Both the position numbers and the translations under genes were made by a program. This document shows, one piece after another, positions 9,411 to 17,683 of a DNA stretch of 64,000 nt (position 1 is the stretch's first letter; every line of letters starts with the position of its first letter). This stretch comes from Myxococcales bacterium UBA1660 (lineage in GTDB: Bacteria > Myxococcota_A > Polyangia > Polyangiales > Houyiibacteriaceae): contig DCLA01000128.1 of the NCBI GenBank assembly GCA_002320815.1, positions 46,350 to 110,349 of the forward strand. The letters run 5' to 3'. Under the pieces are notes generated by a model. That model saw only the letters and a program-made list of their open reading frames with translations. It had not been told where the DNA came from and made no database searches.

Positions 9411-11033
9411 ATGGTCGACGCCATCACCCAGGTCCCCACCCCCAGCAACGAGCCGGTCCGCGAGTACGTGCCCGGCTCCCGCGACCGGAAGGCCCTGGAC
9501 GCGGCCTGCGCGACCCTCGCCGAGGAACGGCTGGAGATCCCCGCCTTCGTCGACGGCCAGGCTGTGAAGGGCGAGAAGACCACCGCGGTCACCATGCCCC
9601 ACGACCACCAGCACGTGCTGGCCGAGGTCCACCACGCCAGCGCGGCCACCGTGCAACGAGCCATCGACGGCGCGCTCCGCGCCGCGCCGGCCTGGCAGCG
9701 CATGAGCTTCGACGACCGCGCCGGCATCTTCCTGCGCGCCGCCGAGCTCCTCGCCGGTCCCTGGCGCATGCGCATCAACGCGGCCTGCATGCTCGGCCAG
9801 TCCAAGACCGCCCACCAGGCGGAGATCGACAGCGCTTGCGAGCTCATCGACTTCCTGCGCTTCAACGTCCACTTCGCCCGACAGCTCCACCAGATCCAGC
9901 CGCAGTCCTCGGCCCAGACCTGGAACCAGACCGACTACCGCCCCCTCGAGGGCTTCGTGCTCGCGGTCACGCCGTTCAACTTCCTGGCCATCGCCGGCAA
10001 CCTGCCCACCGCTCCGGCGCTGATGGGCAACGTGGTCCTCTGGAAGCCGGCCATGACCTCGATGCTCGGCGCGTGGCACGTATTGGAGCTCCTGCGCGAG
10101 GCCGGCCTCCCCGACGGGGTGATCCAGCTCGTGCCCGGCGACGGCCCGGTCCAGGGCGAGGCCTGCCTCGCCAGCCCGCACCTGGCCGGCATCCACTTCA
10201 CCGGGTCCACCGGCACCTTCCGCAAGCTCTGGAAGGGCGTCGCCGAGCGTCTGGAGACCTACCGCTCCTTCCCGCGCATCGTGGGCGAGACCGGCGGCAA
10301 GGACTTCATCCTGGTGCACCCCAGCGCCGACGCGCAGCAGGTGGCCACCGCCATCGTCCGCGGCGGCTACGAGTACCAGGGCCAGAAATGCTCCGCGGCG
10401 TCCCGCGTGTACTTGCCCAAGTCGCTCTACGAGCCGGTCCGCGATCGGGTCCGCGCCGAACTCGAGCAGGTGGTCGTCGGCGACGTCCGGGATCCCAAGG
10501 CCTTCATGAGCGCGGTGATCGACGAGGCCGCCTTCACCAAGATCACCGGATACCAGGAGCTGGCGAAGCGCGAGGGCGAGGTCCTCTTCGGCGGCACCGC
10601 CGATCGCACGAAGGGCTGGTTCGTGGACCCGACCTTCGTCCGCGTGGACGACCCGAAGCACCGCCTGATGAGCGAGGAGATCTTCGGCCCGGTGGTCACC
10701 TCCTACGTCTACGACGATGGCGGCTGGGACGACATCCTGGACGTGGTGGACACCACCGGTCCCTACGCGCTGACCGGCGCCGTCTTCTCCCACGACCGGC
10801 AGGCGGTGGCCCAGGCGCGCCAGCACCTGCGCCACGCGGCGGGCAACTTCTACATCAACGACAAGCCCACCGGCGCGGTGGTCGGCCAGCAGCCCTTCGG
10901 CGGCGGCCGCGGCAGCGGCACCAACGACAAGGCCGGCGCGCCCTGGAACCTCCTGCGCTGGATCTCGCCGCGGTCGATCAAGGAGAACCTCCTGCCCCCG
11001 ACCGACTGGCGCTACCCCTTCCTGGAGCGATGA
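9411..11033 (+). CDS. pruA: L-glutamate gamma-semialdehyde (P5C) dehydrogenase
   Basis: A 540-residue aldehyde dehydrogenase of the monofunctional delta-1-pyrroline-5-carboxylate dehydrogenase type, oxidising glutamate semialdehyde to glutamate with NAD+, the second step of proline breakdown. The general-base Glu is at 293 in GETGGKD and the catalytic Cys at 327 in GQKCSAASR; SPxPFNF-like VTPFNFLAI and the cofactor-binding FTGSTGTF are present. The length fits the P5CDH family (about 540) rather than generic ALDHs (about 490). No proline dehydrogenase domain is fused and no putA/prodh gene is in the window, so step one is encoded elsewhere. The symbol could equally be rocA. The ATG start is preceded by the divergent SDR promoter region. 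The stop overlaps the next start as ATGA. Confidence 0.93.
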   Translation: MVDAITQVPTPSNEPVREYVPGSRDRKALDAACATLAEERLEIPAFVDGQAVKGEKTTAVTMPHDHQHVLAEVHHASAATVQRAIDGALRAAPAWQRMSFDDRAGIFLRAAELLAGPWRMRINAACMLGQSKTAHQAEIDSACELIDFLRFNVHFARQLHQIQPQSSAQTWNQTDYRPLEGFVLAVTPFNFLAIAGNLPTAPALMGNVVLWKPAMTSMLGAWHVLELLREAGLPDGVIQLVPGDGPVQGEACLASPHLAGIHFTGSTGTFRKLWKGVAERLETYRSFPRIVGETGGKDFILVHPSADAQQVATAIVRGGYEYQGQKCSAASRVYLPKSLYEPVRDRVRAELEQVVVGDVRDPKAFMSAVIDEAAFTKITGYQELAKREGEVLFGGTADRTKGWFVDPTFVRVDDPKHRLMSEEIFGPVVTSYVYDDGGWDDILDVVDTTGPYALTGAVFSHDRQAVAQARQHLRHAAGNFYINDKPTGAVVGQQPFGGGRGSGTNDKAGAPWNLLRWISPRSIKENLLPPTDWRYPFLER

Positions 11034-11314
11034 CCGACCCCGCGGAGGACGCGGCCGAGGGAGCCCAGGCGCGCGCCGCGGAGACGAAGCGCACTTGGGA
11101 TCCCGAGCGCGCCGTGGAGACGAAGCGCACTTCGGATCCCGAGCGCGCCGTGGATCCCGAGCGCGCCGCCACCGGCGCGCGGGTCCTCGGGGAGCACGAG
11201 GCCGGCGCCCTCCCCGCCAAGACCGTCCTGCGGCTGGTGGTGATCGGCGTCCCGGTGCTCGTCGTCTCCTGGTTCGTGCTGCTCTGGCTCCGCCGCGCCC
11301 TGGGCCTCGGCTGA
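11030..11314 (+). CDS. Small single-span membrane protein with tandem repeat
   Basis: A 94-residue protein whose ATG overlaps the pruA stop (ATGA), indicating translational coupling. Residues 1-60 are charged and contain a duplicated 12-residue unit (ETKRTWDPERAV then ETKRTSDPERAV, then a partial DPERA). Residues about 67-88 are one hydrophobic membrane segment (LRLVVIGVPVLVVSWFVLLW) followed by a basic LRRA tail, predicting a bitopic inner-membrane protein. I do not recognise a family. The coupling suggests it is made together with P5C dehydrogenase, but a functional link is inference. The repeat is also nearly exact at DNA level, so it arose recently. Confidence 0.7.
   Translation: MTDPAEDAAEGAQARAAETKRTWDPERAVETKRTSDPERAVDPERAATGARVLGEHEAGALPAKTVLRLVVIGVPVLVVSWFVLLWLRRALGLG
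11081..11167 (+). repeat. 36-bp tandem repeat inside small membrane protein gene
   Basis: Two in-phase 36-bp copies (11081-11116 and 11117-11152) differ by only one or two bases, followed by a 15-bp partial third copy (11153-11167). The unit is a multiple of three, so copy number changes would keep the frame. Confidence 0.9.
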
Positions 11315-11360
11315 AGACCCCGGCTGGTCCTTCGAGCCGGAGCCCGCCCCCGGCGGATCC

Positions 11361-13118
11361 TCAGGCCGACTTGGCGGCCTCGCGGATCTGCTCCGGCATG
11401 TCCGGCTCGTCGCCGTCCCGGGTCTCGCCCATGACCGAGCGCCGCAGCGGCTCGTACTCGGGCAGGAAGGTCCGCTTCCGCCGCGCGCGCAGGCCCTCCT
11501 CGAGATCCTCGAAGGCCTTGGGCTGGGTGGTCAGGATGGACTCCTCGTCGACCTCGTCGATGAGCGAGTCGGGCAGGTACTTCTCCGCGTAGTCCTTGTA
11601 GACCCCGCTGCGGACGAAGAGGTCCAGGAGCTCCGGATCCAGGTGGTTGTCCCGCTTCATGAAGCTCAGGATCCGCATGGACTCGCTGAGGGTCTTGCCC
11701 TTCTTGTAGGGCCGGTCCTGGGCGGTGAGCGCCTCGAAGACGTCGGCGATGGCCATGATCCGCGCGGGCACCGACATATCCCCGGCGTGCATGCCCCGGG
11801 GGTACCCCTTGGCGTCCATCTTCTCGTGGTGCCCGCCGGCGTACTCCGGCACCCGCCGCAGGTTCCGCGGGAAGGGCAGCGCCTCGAGCATCTGGATGGT
11901 CTGGACCATGTGCCCGTTGATGATCAGCCGCTCCTCCTCGGTGAGGGTGCCCCGGGAGATGCAGAGGTTCTCGATCTCGTCCTCGTCGAGGAGCGCGCGC
12001 TTCAGCTTGCCCTCCACGTACTGGCGCGCGCCGATGGCGTGGATGCGCTCCTTCGCCTCGTCGCTGAGGAACTCGCTGCCCACGTTGGCGTGGACCAGGA
12101 ACTCCCGGTCCTCGTCGAGCGCGGCGATCTCCCGCTGGAAGCGCGCCTTGGCCTCCTCGTCGCCCTCGAGCTGCGCCTCGAGCATGCGGATCTTGGCGTC
12201 CCGCTTGAGCACCTCGAAGCGGGTCTTCACCATCTCGATCCGGTCGAAGATGGTCTCCAGCTTGGTCGCCTTGTCCATCACGTGGACCGGCGTGGTCACC
12301 TTGCCGCAGTCGTGGAGCCAGGCCGCGATCTTCAGCTCGTACCACTCCTCCTCGGTGAGCGTGAACTCGGCGAAGGGCCCCTCGTCGGCGGCCACCGCCG
12401 CCTGGGCGAGCATCAGCGTCAGCACCGGCACCCGCTCGCAGTGCGCCCCGGTGTAGGGCGACTTGGAGTCGATGGCCGCGGCGATCATCTGGATGAACGC
12501 CTCGAGGAGCGCCTTCTGTCCCTCCAGCAGGAGCTGGTTATCGAGGGCCACCGCGGCCTGGGAGGCGAGCGCCTCGACGATGCGCTGCTCCTCCTCGCGG
12601 AAGGGCACCACCGCGCCGGTCTCGGGGTCCTTGGCGTTCAGGAGCTGGAGCACCCCGATCACCCGGTCCTGGTGGTTGACCATGGGGATGGTCAGGAACG
12701 ACTGGGACCGATAGCCGGCCTCGTCGTCGAAGCGCTTGGTCCCGCTGAAGTCGAAGCCGGTGGCGTCGTAGGCGTCCGGGATGTTGAAGGACTCCTTCCG
12801 GAGCGCGGCGCAGGTCGCGATGTTGTGCTCGTTCGGCGCGCCGGACTTCGCGAACATCGGCAGCGGCGCGAACTCGATGGGCTTGCCGGTGGTCCCCCCC
12901 AGCGCGATCCCCAGCGAGTCGGTGCGCATGATGGCGAAGCGCAGCTGGTCGTCCTCGGTGCGCAGGTAGAGGGTCCCGCCGTCCGCGTTGCAGAGCTTCT
13001 TGGCCTCCAAGAGGATCCGCTCCACCAGCCGGTCCTTGTCGTCCTCGGCGGACAGGGCGATGCCCACTTCGTACAGCAGCTCGAGGCGCTCGAGGCGCCG
13101 CTCCAGGCTCTCGCTCAT
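11361..13118 (-). CDS. GAF-HD-GYP phosphohydrolase (cyclic di-GMP phosphodiesterase)
   Basis: A 585-residue cytoplasmic signalling protein. Residues about 15-180 are a GAF sensor domain (LLYEVGIAL at the start, then ADGGTLYL). The C-terminal part is an HD-GYP domain: HD in WLHDCGK near 268, HHEKMDAKGYP near 435, and the downstream RPYKKGK helix. The HD-GYP family hydrolyses c-di-GMP with a bi- or trinuclear metal centre. About 105 residues of charged coiled-coil-like sequence are inserted between the HD and the TLTEEE helix. Start chosen at ATG 13118 because GAF homology begins there and an AAAGGGG-like ribosome site precedes it; an in-frame extension upstream has no domain character. The PilZ protein at 32213 is a possible c-di-GMP reader in the same window. 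Confidence 0.9.
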   Translation of the reverse strand: MSESLERRLERLELLYEVGIALSAEDDKDRLVERILLEAKKLCNADGGTLYLRTEDDQLRFAIMRTDSLGIALGGTTGKPIEFAPLPMFAKSGAPNEHNIATCAALRKESFNIPDAYDATGFDFSGTKRFDDEAGYRSQSFLTIPMVNHQDRVIGVLQLLNAKDPETGAVVPFREEEQRIVEALASQAAVALDNQLLLEGQKALLEAFIQMIAAAIDSKSPYTGAHCERVPVLTLMLAQAAVAADEGPFAEFTLTEEEWYELKIAAWLHDCGKVTTPVHVMDKATKLETIFDRIEMVKTRFEVLKRDAKIRMLEAQLEGDEEAKARFQREIAALDEDREFLVHANVGSEFLSDEAKERIHAIGARQYVEGKLKRALLDEDEIENLCISRGTLTEEERLIINGHMVQTIQMLEALPFPRNLRRVPEYAGGHHEKMDAKGYPRGMHAGDMSVPARIMAIADVFEALTAQDRPYKKGKTLSESMRILSFMKRDNHLDPELLDLFVRSGVYKDYAEKYLPDSLIDEVDEESILTTQPKAFEDLEEGLRARRKRTFLPEYEPLRRSVMGETRDGDEPDMPEQIREAAKSA

Positions 13119-13272
13119 CGTCGTGTGACCCCTTTGGGGCGTTCTATCACGGCCGGCCCCCGGCTGCGCCCCGCGTCGAATCGCGTCGAATCGCGCCGGC
13201 GGCCTGATCGATGCGCTGGTCGCCAACGTCGCCCGCCGCCAGCTCGTCTGAGCGGCGTGTACCCTCGGGGCG

Positions 13273-14280
13273 GTGAGCACCTGGTTCCAAGACCTCTTCG
13301 GCTTCCCCGAGACCACCTGGGCGGAGACCCGCAGCCGCTTCGCGGTCGAAGGCGAGGAGCTCGTCGCCCTGCCCACGGGCCGGCGCTTCGGCGTCGGCAC
13401 CTTCGCCACCCCCACGCTCCACGCGCTCCGGGAGCGGAGCGAGGGCTTCGCCCCGGGCACGCTGCGCCACGCGCACGTGGCCATCGGCGACGTCCTCGAG
13501 CTCCACGCCGCCCACGAGGGCGCGATGTTCCAGGCCGCCTCGCAGTTCAACTGCCTGGAGTTCCCTGGCCCCGACACGACCCCCGAGGACGGCGTCACCG
13601 GCTACGCCCACGACCCCACCCAGGGTCCGGCGTGCTCCCTCGCCGCGGCCGCCGCGACCGTGTACCGGAACTACTTCGCGCCGGTCGGCGAGCACGTCGG
13701 GCAGACGGCGCAGCACCAGCTGAACGGCCTGGCGGGCGTCCTCCGCGCCCTCGGTGACGCGGGAACGAAGGTCGAGGTCCGCAACGGCTACACCTTCTCC
13801 GACGACGCGCGCCTCGAGCCCCTGAACGCCGCCCTCGAGACCCTCGATCGCGACGACCTCATGGGCGGGCTCCGCGTCGGCATCCAGTCCCGCTGCGCGG
13901 TGACCTTCGCCAGCCGCTTCCAGCCCCCCGACGCGCCCCGGCACGTCTCCCAGGCCTTCTGCTCCGCGCTCTCCTGCGGCTACTCGCCGGGCTCGCTCGC
14001 GCGCTGGCGCGGCCTGGCCAAGCTGGTCCTCGACGGCGCCTACGAGGCCACGTTGCTGGCCGCGGCCCAGGACCGCGAGGACGGCCGGGGCAGCGGCGTC
14101 GTCTGGCTGACCTTCCTCGGCGGCGGCGTCTTCGGGAACTCGCCGGTGTGGATCGCCGACGCCATCGGGCGCGCCCTCCGCCGCGCCGCGCATCTCCCTC
14201 TGGACGTGCGCGTCGCCCACTACCGCCGTGTCGACGACGGCATGGTGACGATGATCGAGCAGGCCGCCGCCGGAGAGTGA
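13273..14280 (+). CDS. Conserved hypothetical protein, possible macrodomain-like fold
   Basis: A 335-residue soluble protein from a GTG start, not assigned with confidence. Distinctive blocks are FNCLEFPGPDTTPEDGVTGY, then YAHDPTQGPACSLAAAAA, a GQTAQHQLNGL stretch, and near the C-terminus WLTFLGGGVFGNSPVWI. The first block reads like an invariant-Asn substrate loop, and GGGVFGN is reminiscent of the glycine-rich phosphate loop of macrodomain/ADP-ribose hydrolases; that resemblance is by eye only. There are no membrane segments or signal peptide. Flanking genes (HD-GYP, GMC oxidoreductase) give no functional clue and it is not visibly in an operon. Coding potential is clear from continuous amino-acid-like composition and strong third-position GC. 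Confidence 0.75.
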   Translation: MSTWFQDLFGFPETTWAETRSRFAVEGEELVALPTGRRFGVGTFATPTLHALRERSEGFAPGTLRHAHVAIGDVLELHAAHEGAMFQAASQFNCLEFPGPDTTPEDGVTGYAHDPTQGPACSLAAAAATVYRNYFAPVGEHVGQTAQHQLNGLAGVLRALGDAGTKVEVRNGYTFSDDARLEPLNAALETLDRDDLMGGLRVGIQSRCAVTFASRFQPPDAPRHVSQAFCSALSCGYSPGSLARWRGLAKLVLDGAYEATLLAAAQDREDGRGSGVVWLTFLGGGVFGNSPVWIADAIGRALRRAAHLPLDVRVAHYRRVDDGMVTMIEQAAAGE

Positions 14281-14348
14281 GCGCCCTTCGTGTCTCGGCC
14301 GTCTGGCCGGTCGACCTCGGCACCGAGTGCCTCTAACCTCGCTCCTCG

Positions 14349-15950
14349 ATGCACTACGACTTCCTCGTCATCGGCTCTGGCTTCGGGGGCAGCGTCTCGG
14401 CGCTCCGGCTCAGCGAGAAGGGCTACCGCGTCTGCGTCCTGGAGAAGGGCAAGCGCTACGAGCCCGGCGACTTCCCCAAGAGCAACTGGGACCTGAAGAA
14501 GTGGCTGTGGATGCCCGCCGCGGGCCTGAAGGGGATCTTCCAGATGTCCTTCATGGAGCACGTCACCATCTTCCACGGCGTCGGCGTCGGCGGCGGCTCG
14601 CTGGTCTACGCGAACACCCTGCCCACCCCCAAGCTCGGCTTCTTCCAGGCCAAGAGCTGGGCGCACCTGGCCGACTGGCGCGCGGAGCTGGTGCCCTACT
14701 ACGAGACCGCCCGGCACATGCTGGGCAGCGCGGAGAACCCGGTGAAGACCCGCGGCGACGAGATCCTGGAGGAGATCGCCGAGGACATGGGCCGCAAGGA
14801 GCACTTCCACCCCACCGAGGTCGCCGTCTTCTTCGGCAAGCCCGGCGTGAAGGTCCCCGACCCCTACTTCGACGGCGAGGGTCCGGACCGCGTGGGCTGC
14901 ACCCACTGCGGCGCGTGCATGACCGGCTGCCGCGTCGGCGCCAAGAACACCCTGGACCGCAACTACCTCTACCTCGCCGAGCGCAAGGGCTGCGTCATCG
15001 AGCCGGAGACCGAGGTCACCACCGTCCGCGAGCGCGAGGGCGGCGGCTACGTCGTGGAGACCAAGCCCGCGTTCGGCGGCGGCGCCAAGCGCACCTTCAC
15101 CGCCGACCAGGTGGTCTTCAGCGGCGGCGTGATGGGCACCCTGCCCCTCCTCCTCAAGTTGAAGCAGGACCCGGGCGCCCTCCCGCGGCTCTCCAACCAG
15201 CTCGGCAAGATGGTGCGCACGAACTCCGAGGCCCTCTTCGGCGTCATCGCCCCGGAGGCCGAGGAAGACTTCTCCAAGGGCGTGGCCATCACCTCGATCC
15301 TGCACACCGACGAGCACAGCCACATCGAGCCGGTGCGCTACGGCAAGGGCAGCGGTTTCTTCCGCCTGATGACCCTGCCGCACGCGCCGGGCAGCACCCT
15401 GGGCAGCCGCCTCGCCGGCGCCGTCCGCGGGTTCGCGCGCCATCCGCTGCGCTGGGCCAAGGCGATGACCGTCAAGGACTACGCCCGGGCCAGCCAGATC
15501 CTGCTCTACATGCGCACCCTCGAGGGCACCCTGACCATGCGCCTCGGCCGCAACGCCTTCACCGGGTTCCGGGAGGGCATGGTCACCGAGCTCGACGAGG
15601 GCACCGAGGCGCCCAAGGCCTTCATGCCCGAGGCCACCGATCTCGCCCGACGCTTCGCCCAGAAGGTGAAGGGCGTCGCCGCGACCATGTTCAGCGAGAC
15701 CCTCCTCGGGGTCCCCTCCACCGCGCACATCCTGGGCGGCTGCTGCATGGGCAAGGACGCCAGCGAAGGCGTCATCGACAAGGACCACCGGGTCTTCGGC
15801 TACGAGGGCCTCTACGTGGTCGACGGGTCGGCGATGAGCGCCAACCCCGGCGTGAACCCCTCGCTCACGATCACCGCGCTCGCCGAGCGCGCGATGGATC
15901 GCATCCCGCCCAAGGACACCTCGTCCAACGGCGGAAGGGCCGTCGCCTGA
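14349..15950 (+). CDS. GMC-family FAD oxidoreductase with CxxCxxCxxxC cluster
   Basis: A 533-residue flavoprotein. The N-terminus holds the FAD dinucleotide fold (VIGSGFGGSVSALRL) and GVGVGGGSLVYAN; the C-terminus has the GMC signature HILGGCCMG and VVDGSAMSANPGVNPSLTI, which contributes the active-site region. This is the cholesterol-oxidase-like branch of the GMC family. Cysteines 184, 187, 190 and 194 (CTHCGACMTGC) have ferredoxin-like spacing, seen in the subset of bacterial members that may carry an FeS centre, so electrons may go to a redox partner instead of O2 (inference). There is no signal peptide, so it is cytosolic. The substrate, probably a sterol or hydrophobic alcohol, cannot be fixed. 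Convergent with csbD. Confidence 0.9.
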   Translation: MHYDFLVIGSGFGGSVSALRLSEKGYRVCVLEKGKRYEPGDFPKSNWDLKKWLWMPAAGLKGIFQMSFMEHVTIFHGVGVGGGSLVYANTLPTPKLGFFQAKSWAHLADWRAELVPYYETARHMLGSAENPVKTRGDEILEEIAEDMGRKEHFHPTEVAVFFGKPGVKVPDPYFDGEGPDRVGCTHCGACMTGCRVGAKNTLDRNYLYLAERKGCVIEPETEVTTVREREGGGYVVETKPAFGGGAKRTFTADQVVFSGGVMGTLPLLLKLKQDPGALPRLSNQLGKMVRTNSEALFGVIAPEAEEDFSKGVAITSILHTDEHSHIEPVRYGKGSGFFRLMTLPHAPGSTLGSRLAGAVRGFARHPLRWAKAMTVKDYARASQILLYMRTLEGTLTMRLGRNAFTGFREGMVTELDEGTEAPKAFMPEATDLARRFAQKVKGVAATMFSETLLGVPSTAHILGGCCMGKDASEGVIDKDHRVFGYEGLYVVDGSAMSANPGVNPSLTITALAERAMDRIPPKDTSSNGGRAVA

Positions 15951-15984
15951 AGGCGCGGCCCGTTCGGTCTCCCTGGCTCCTTCG

Positions 15985-16012
15985 CGCGCGGACCGGCGTC
16001 CCGGCCCGCGCG
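15985..16012. terminator. GC hairpin between convergent genes
   Basis: A stem of 7 bp, one mismatch, then 4 bp, with a CGTC loop, sits in the 73-bp gap between the convergent GMC oxidoreductase and csbD genes. There is no T-run on either side, so it is at best a weak bidirectional terminator. Confidence 0.35.
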
Positions 16013-16023
16013 GAGCGCGAGGC

Positions 16024-16221
16024 TCAGAGCGAGCCGATGAAGCGGTCGAGCTCGCGCTCGGCGGCGTCCTTCTTCATGCCGTAGCGCTCCTGGATCCGGC
16101 CGGCGAGCTGGTCGCGCTTGCCGGCGGCGACGTCGAGGTCGTCGTCGGTGAGCTTGCCCCACTTCGACTTCATGCGACCCCGGAGCTGCTTCCAGTTACC
16201 TTCGATCTGATCCCAGTTCAT
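16024..16221 (-). CDS. csbD: CsbD family stress protein
   Basis: A 65-residue hydrophilic protein matching the CsbD family over its whole length: MNWDQIEGNWKQLRG at the N-terminus and GKRDQLAGRIQERYG in the middle. Family members are small proteins often induced by general stress; the biochemical role is unknown. The start is supported by a strong AGGAGAA ribosome site six bases upstream of the ATG, suggesting efficient translation. It is monocistronic in appearance, convergent with the GMC oxidoreductase and divergent from the VWA lipoprotein. Confidence 0.95.
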   Translation of the reverse strand: MNWDQIEGNWKQLRGRMKSKWGKLTDDDLDVAAGKRDQLAGRIQERYGMKKDAAERELDRFIGSL

Positions 16222-16406
16222 TGCGAGTTCTCCTGTGTTTTTCTCGGGTGAATCGTGTCGCCCCGATGGGCTCGGGACACCCACCCTCAGTGCACTCGCC
16301 GTGCCGACGAAGCGCCCCCGAAAACGGACGATTCCCGTGGCGGATCGCACCGCCCCGAGGGTCCGCCCCACGGCATCTCACCCAGTGCAGTGTTCCACCC
16401 TCGCGC

Positions 16407-16435
16407 CGGGTCCCCGGACGGCCCCCGGGGACCCG
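16407..16435. other. Perfect 11-bp-stem hairpin upstream of VWA lipoprotein gene
   Basis: Arms CGGGTCCCCGG and CCGGGGACCCG with a 7-base loop lie about 50 bp before the GTG start of the next gene and about 190 bp upstream of csbD on the other strand. It could be a 5' leader structure or an operator. No T-run follows, so I do not call it a terminator. The rest of the 264-bp gap shows nothing I can identify. Confidence 0.4.
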
Positions 16436-16485
16436 CGCACGACCCGCTGGCGACAAGCGGACCAGCATTCGCTAGCGTGTCCGGC

Positions 16486-17646
16486 GTGTCGCGCCTCCTC
16501 AGCTTCTTCGTCGCCCTCCTCCTCGTTGCCTGTGGCTCCAAGACCGGCCTGCTCGTCCCCGAGGTCGACGAGGACGCCAGCGTCGACGCCGACCTCCCGG
16601 ACATGCCCTTCGACATGCCCGACGACATGCCCCAGGACATGCCGCCGGACCTCTCCCTCCTCGACGCCTGCATGGACGTGCCCTTCCCGCTCACGCCGCG
16701 GCCGGCCGAGGTGATGTTCACCATCGACCGCTCGACCTCGATGAACCTCGGCCTCGACGGGCTGACCCCGCCCACCCCCGCCAGCTCGCGCTGGGTCGTG
16801 CTGGGGGACGTCCTCGACGGCTCCCTGCGCGCCGAGCCGCTGATCGAGCCGGGCGCCAAGTTCTTCCCCGACTTCTTCGACCCCGGCCCCACCCTGGAGG
16901 CCGAGGAGGCCTGCCGGGTCCCCGAGGTCGTCGAGGTCCCGGTCGGCCCCACCGCGGTGAACGCCATCGCGCGCGTCTTCCGGGACACCGGACCCTTCGG
17001 CGGCACCCCCACCGTCGATGCCCTCATCGTCGCCGCCGACGCGCTCCGCGCCAGCACCCGCGAGGACGTCCCCCAGTTCATCGTCCTGGCGACCGACGGC
17101 GGCCCCAACTGCAACCCGCCCCCCGGACCCCTCGGCTCCTGCCGCTGCGCCGGCACCCCGGCGAGCTGCCTGGACCCGACCTTCGGGCGCATCAACTGCC
17201 TCGACGACGAGCGGGCCCTGCGGGTCATCAGCGACATCGCCGAGGACATCCCGGTCTTCGTGGTCGGCTTCGACGACCCCACCCGCCCCGACCTCGCCGA
17301 CGTCCTCGACGAGATGGCCGTCGCCGGCGGCCGCCCGCGCCCGGAAGGCGCGAGCCGGCGCTTCTACGACGTGCGCGAGCGGGCGGACCTCGAGGCCGCC
17401 TTCGACGAGATCACCGCGTCGGTGGGCCGCTGCCTCCTGGTCACCGACTTCGTCCCCGACGACACCCGGCTGGTCCAGGTGCTCGTGAACGGCCTGCCGG
17501 TCCCCGAGGACGCCACCGACGGCTGGCAGTGGCGGGACCGCGAGGCCGGCGAGCTGGAGCTCTTCGGCGACGCCTGCCGCCTGGCCACCGCGAACCCCGA
17601 CGTCGAGGTCCAGGGACTGCAGACCTGCTTCAGCACGGCCCCCTGA
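16486..17646 (+). CDS. VWA-domain lipoprotein
   Basis: A 386-residue predicted lipoprotein. The GTG at 16486 gives a short lipoprotein signal (SRLLSFFVALLLVACGS, lipobox LVAC); a second in-frame GTG at 16477 is also possible. An Asp/Met/Pro-rich spacer with repeated DMP units follows (DMPFDMPDDMPQDMPPD). From about residue 75 comes a von Willebrand A domain with a MIDAS motif DRSTS near 81 and LATDGGPNC further on. Cysteines in the second half suggest disulfides. VWA lipoproteins of this type are abundant in myxobacteria; the ligand is unknown. Convergent with the next gene. The hydrophilic spacer fits a tethered domain facing the periplasm or cell surface. Confidence 0.85.
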   Translation: MSRLLSFFVALLLVACGSKTGLLVPEVDEDASVDADLPDMPFDMPDDMPQDMPPDLSLLDACMDVPFPLTPRPAEVMFTIDRSTSMNLGLDGLTPPTPASSRWVVLGDVLDGSLRAEPLIEPGAKFFPDFFDPGPTLEAEEACRVPEVVEVPVGPTAVNAIARVFRDTGPFGGTPTVDALIVAADALRASTREDVPQFIVLATDGGPNCNPPPGPLGSCRCAGTPASCLDPTFGRINCLDDERALRVISDIAEDIPVFVVGFDDPTRPDLADVLDEMAVAGGRPRPEGASRRFYDVRERADLEAAFDEITASVGRCLLVTDFVPDDTRLVQVLVNGLPVPEDATDGWQWRDREAGELELFGDACRLATANPDVEVQGLQTCFSTAP

Positions 17647-17683
17647 ACCCCCTCGGGGGGGTCGCGCGGCGTCCCCGCTCCGC

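Noticed and set aside
13185..13255. A short frame ending GLIDALVANVARRQLV-stop in the gap before the 335-residue gene
   Set aside because: It looks protein-like but has no start codon or upstream extension; it may be a gene remnant or chance in GC-rich DNA.
11643..13757. Long open frame on the plus strand opposite the HD-GYP gene
   Set aside because: Composition is Arg/His/Leu-rich without any domain and it runs antisense through a clear GAF-HD-GYP gene; typical high-GC shadow.
17647..17683. CCCCC/GGGGG hairpin between two lipoprotein genes
   Set aside because: The stem is only five bases and the run of G/C could be chance.
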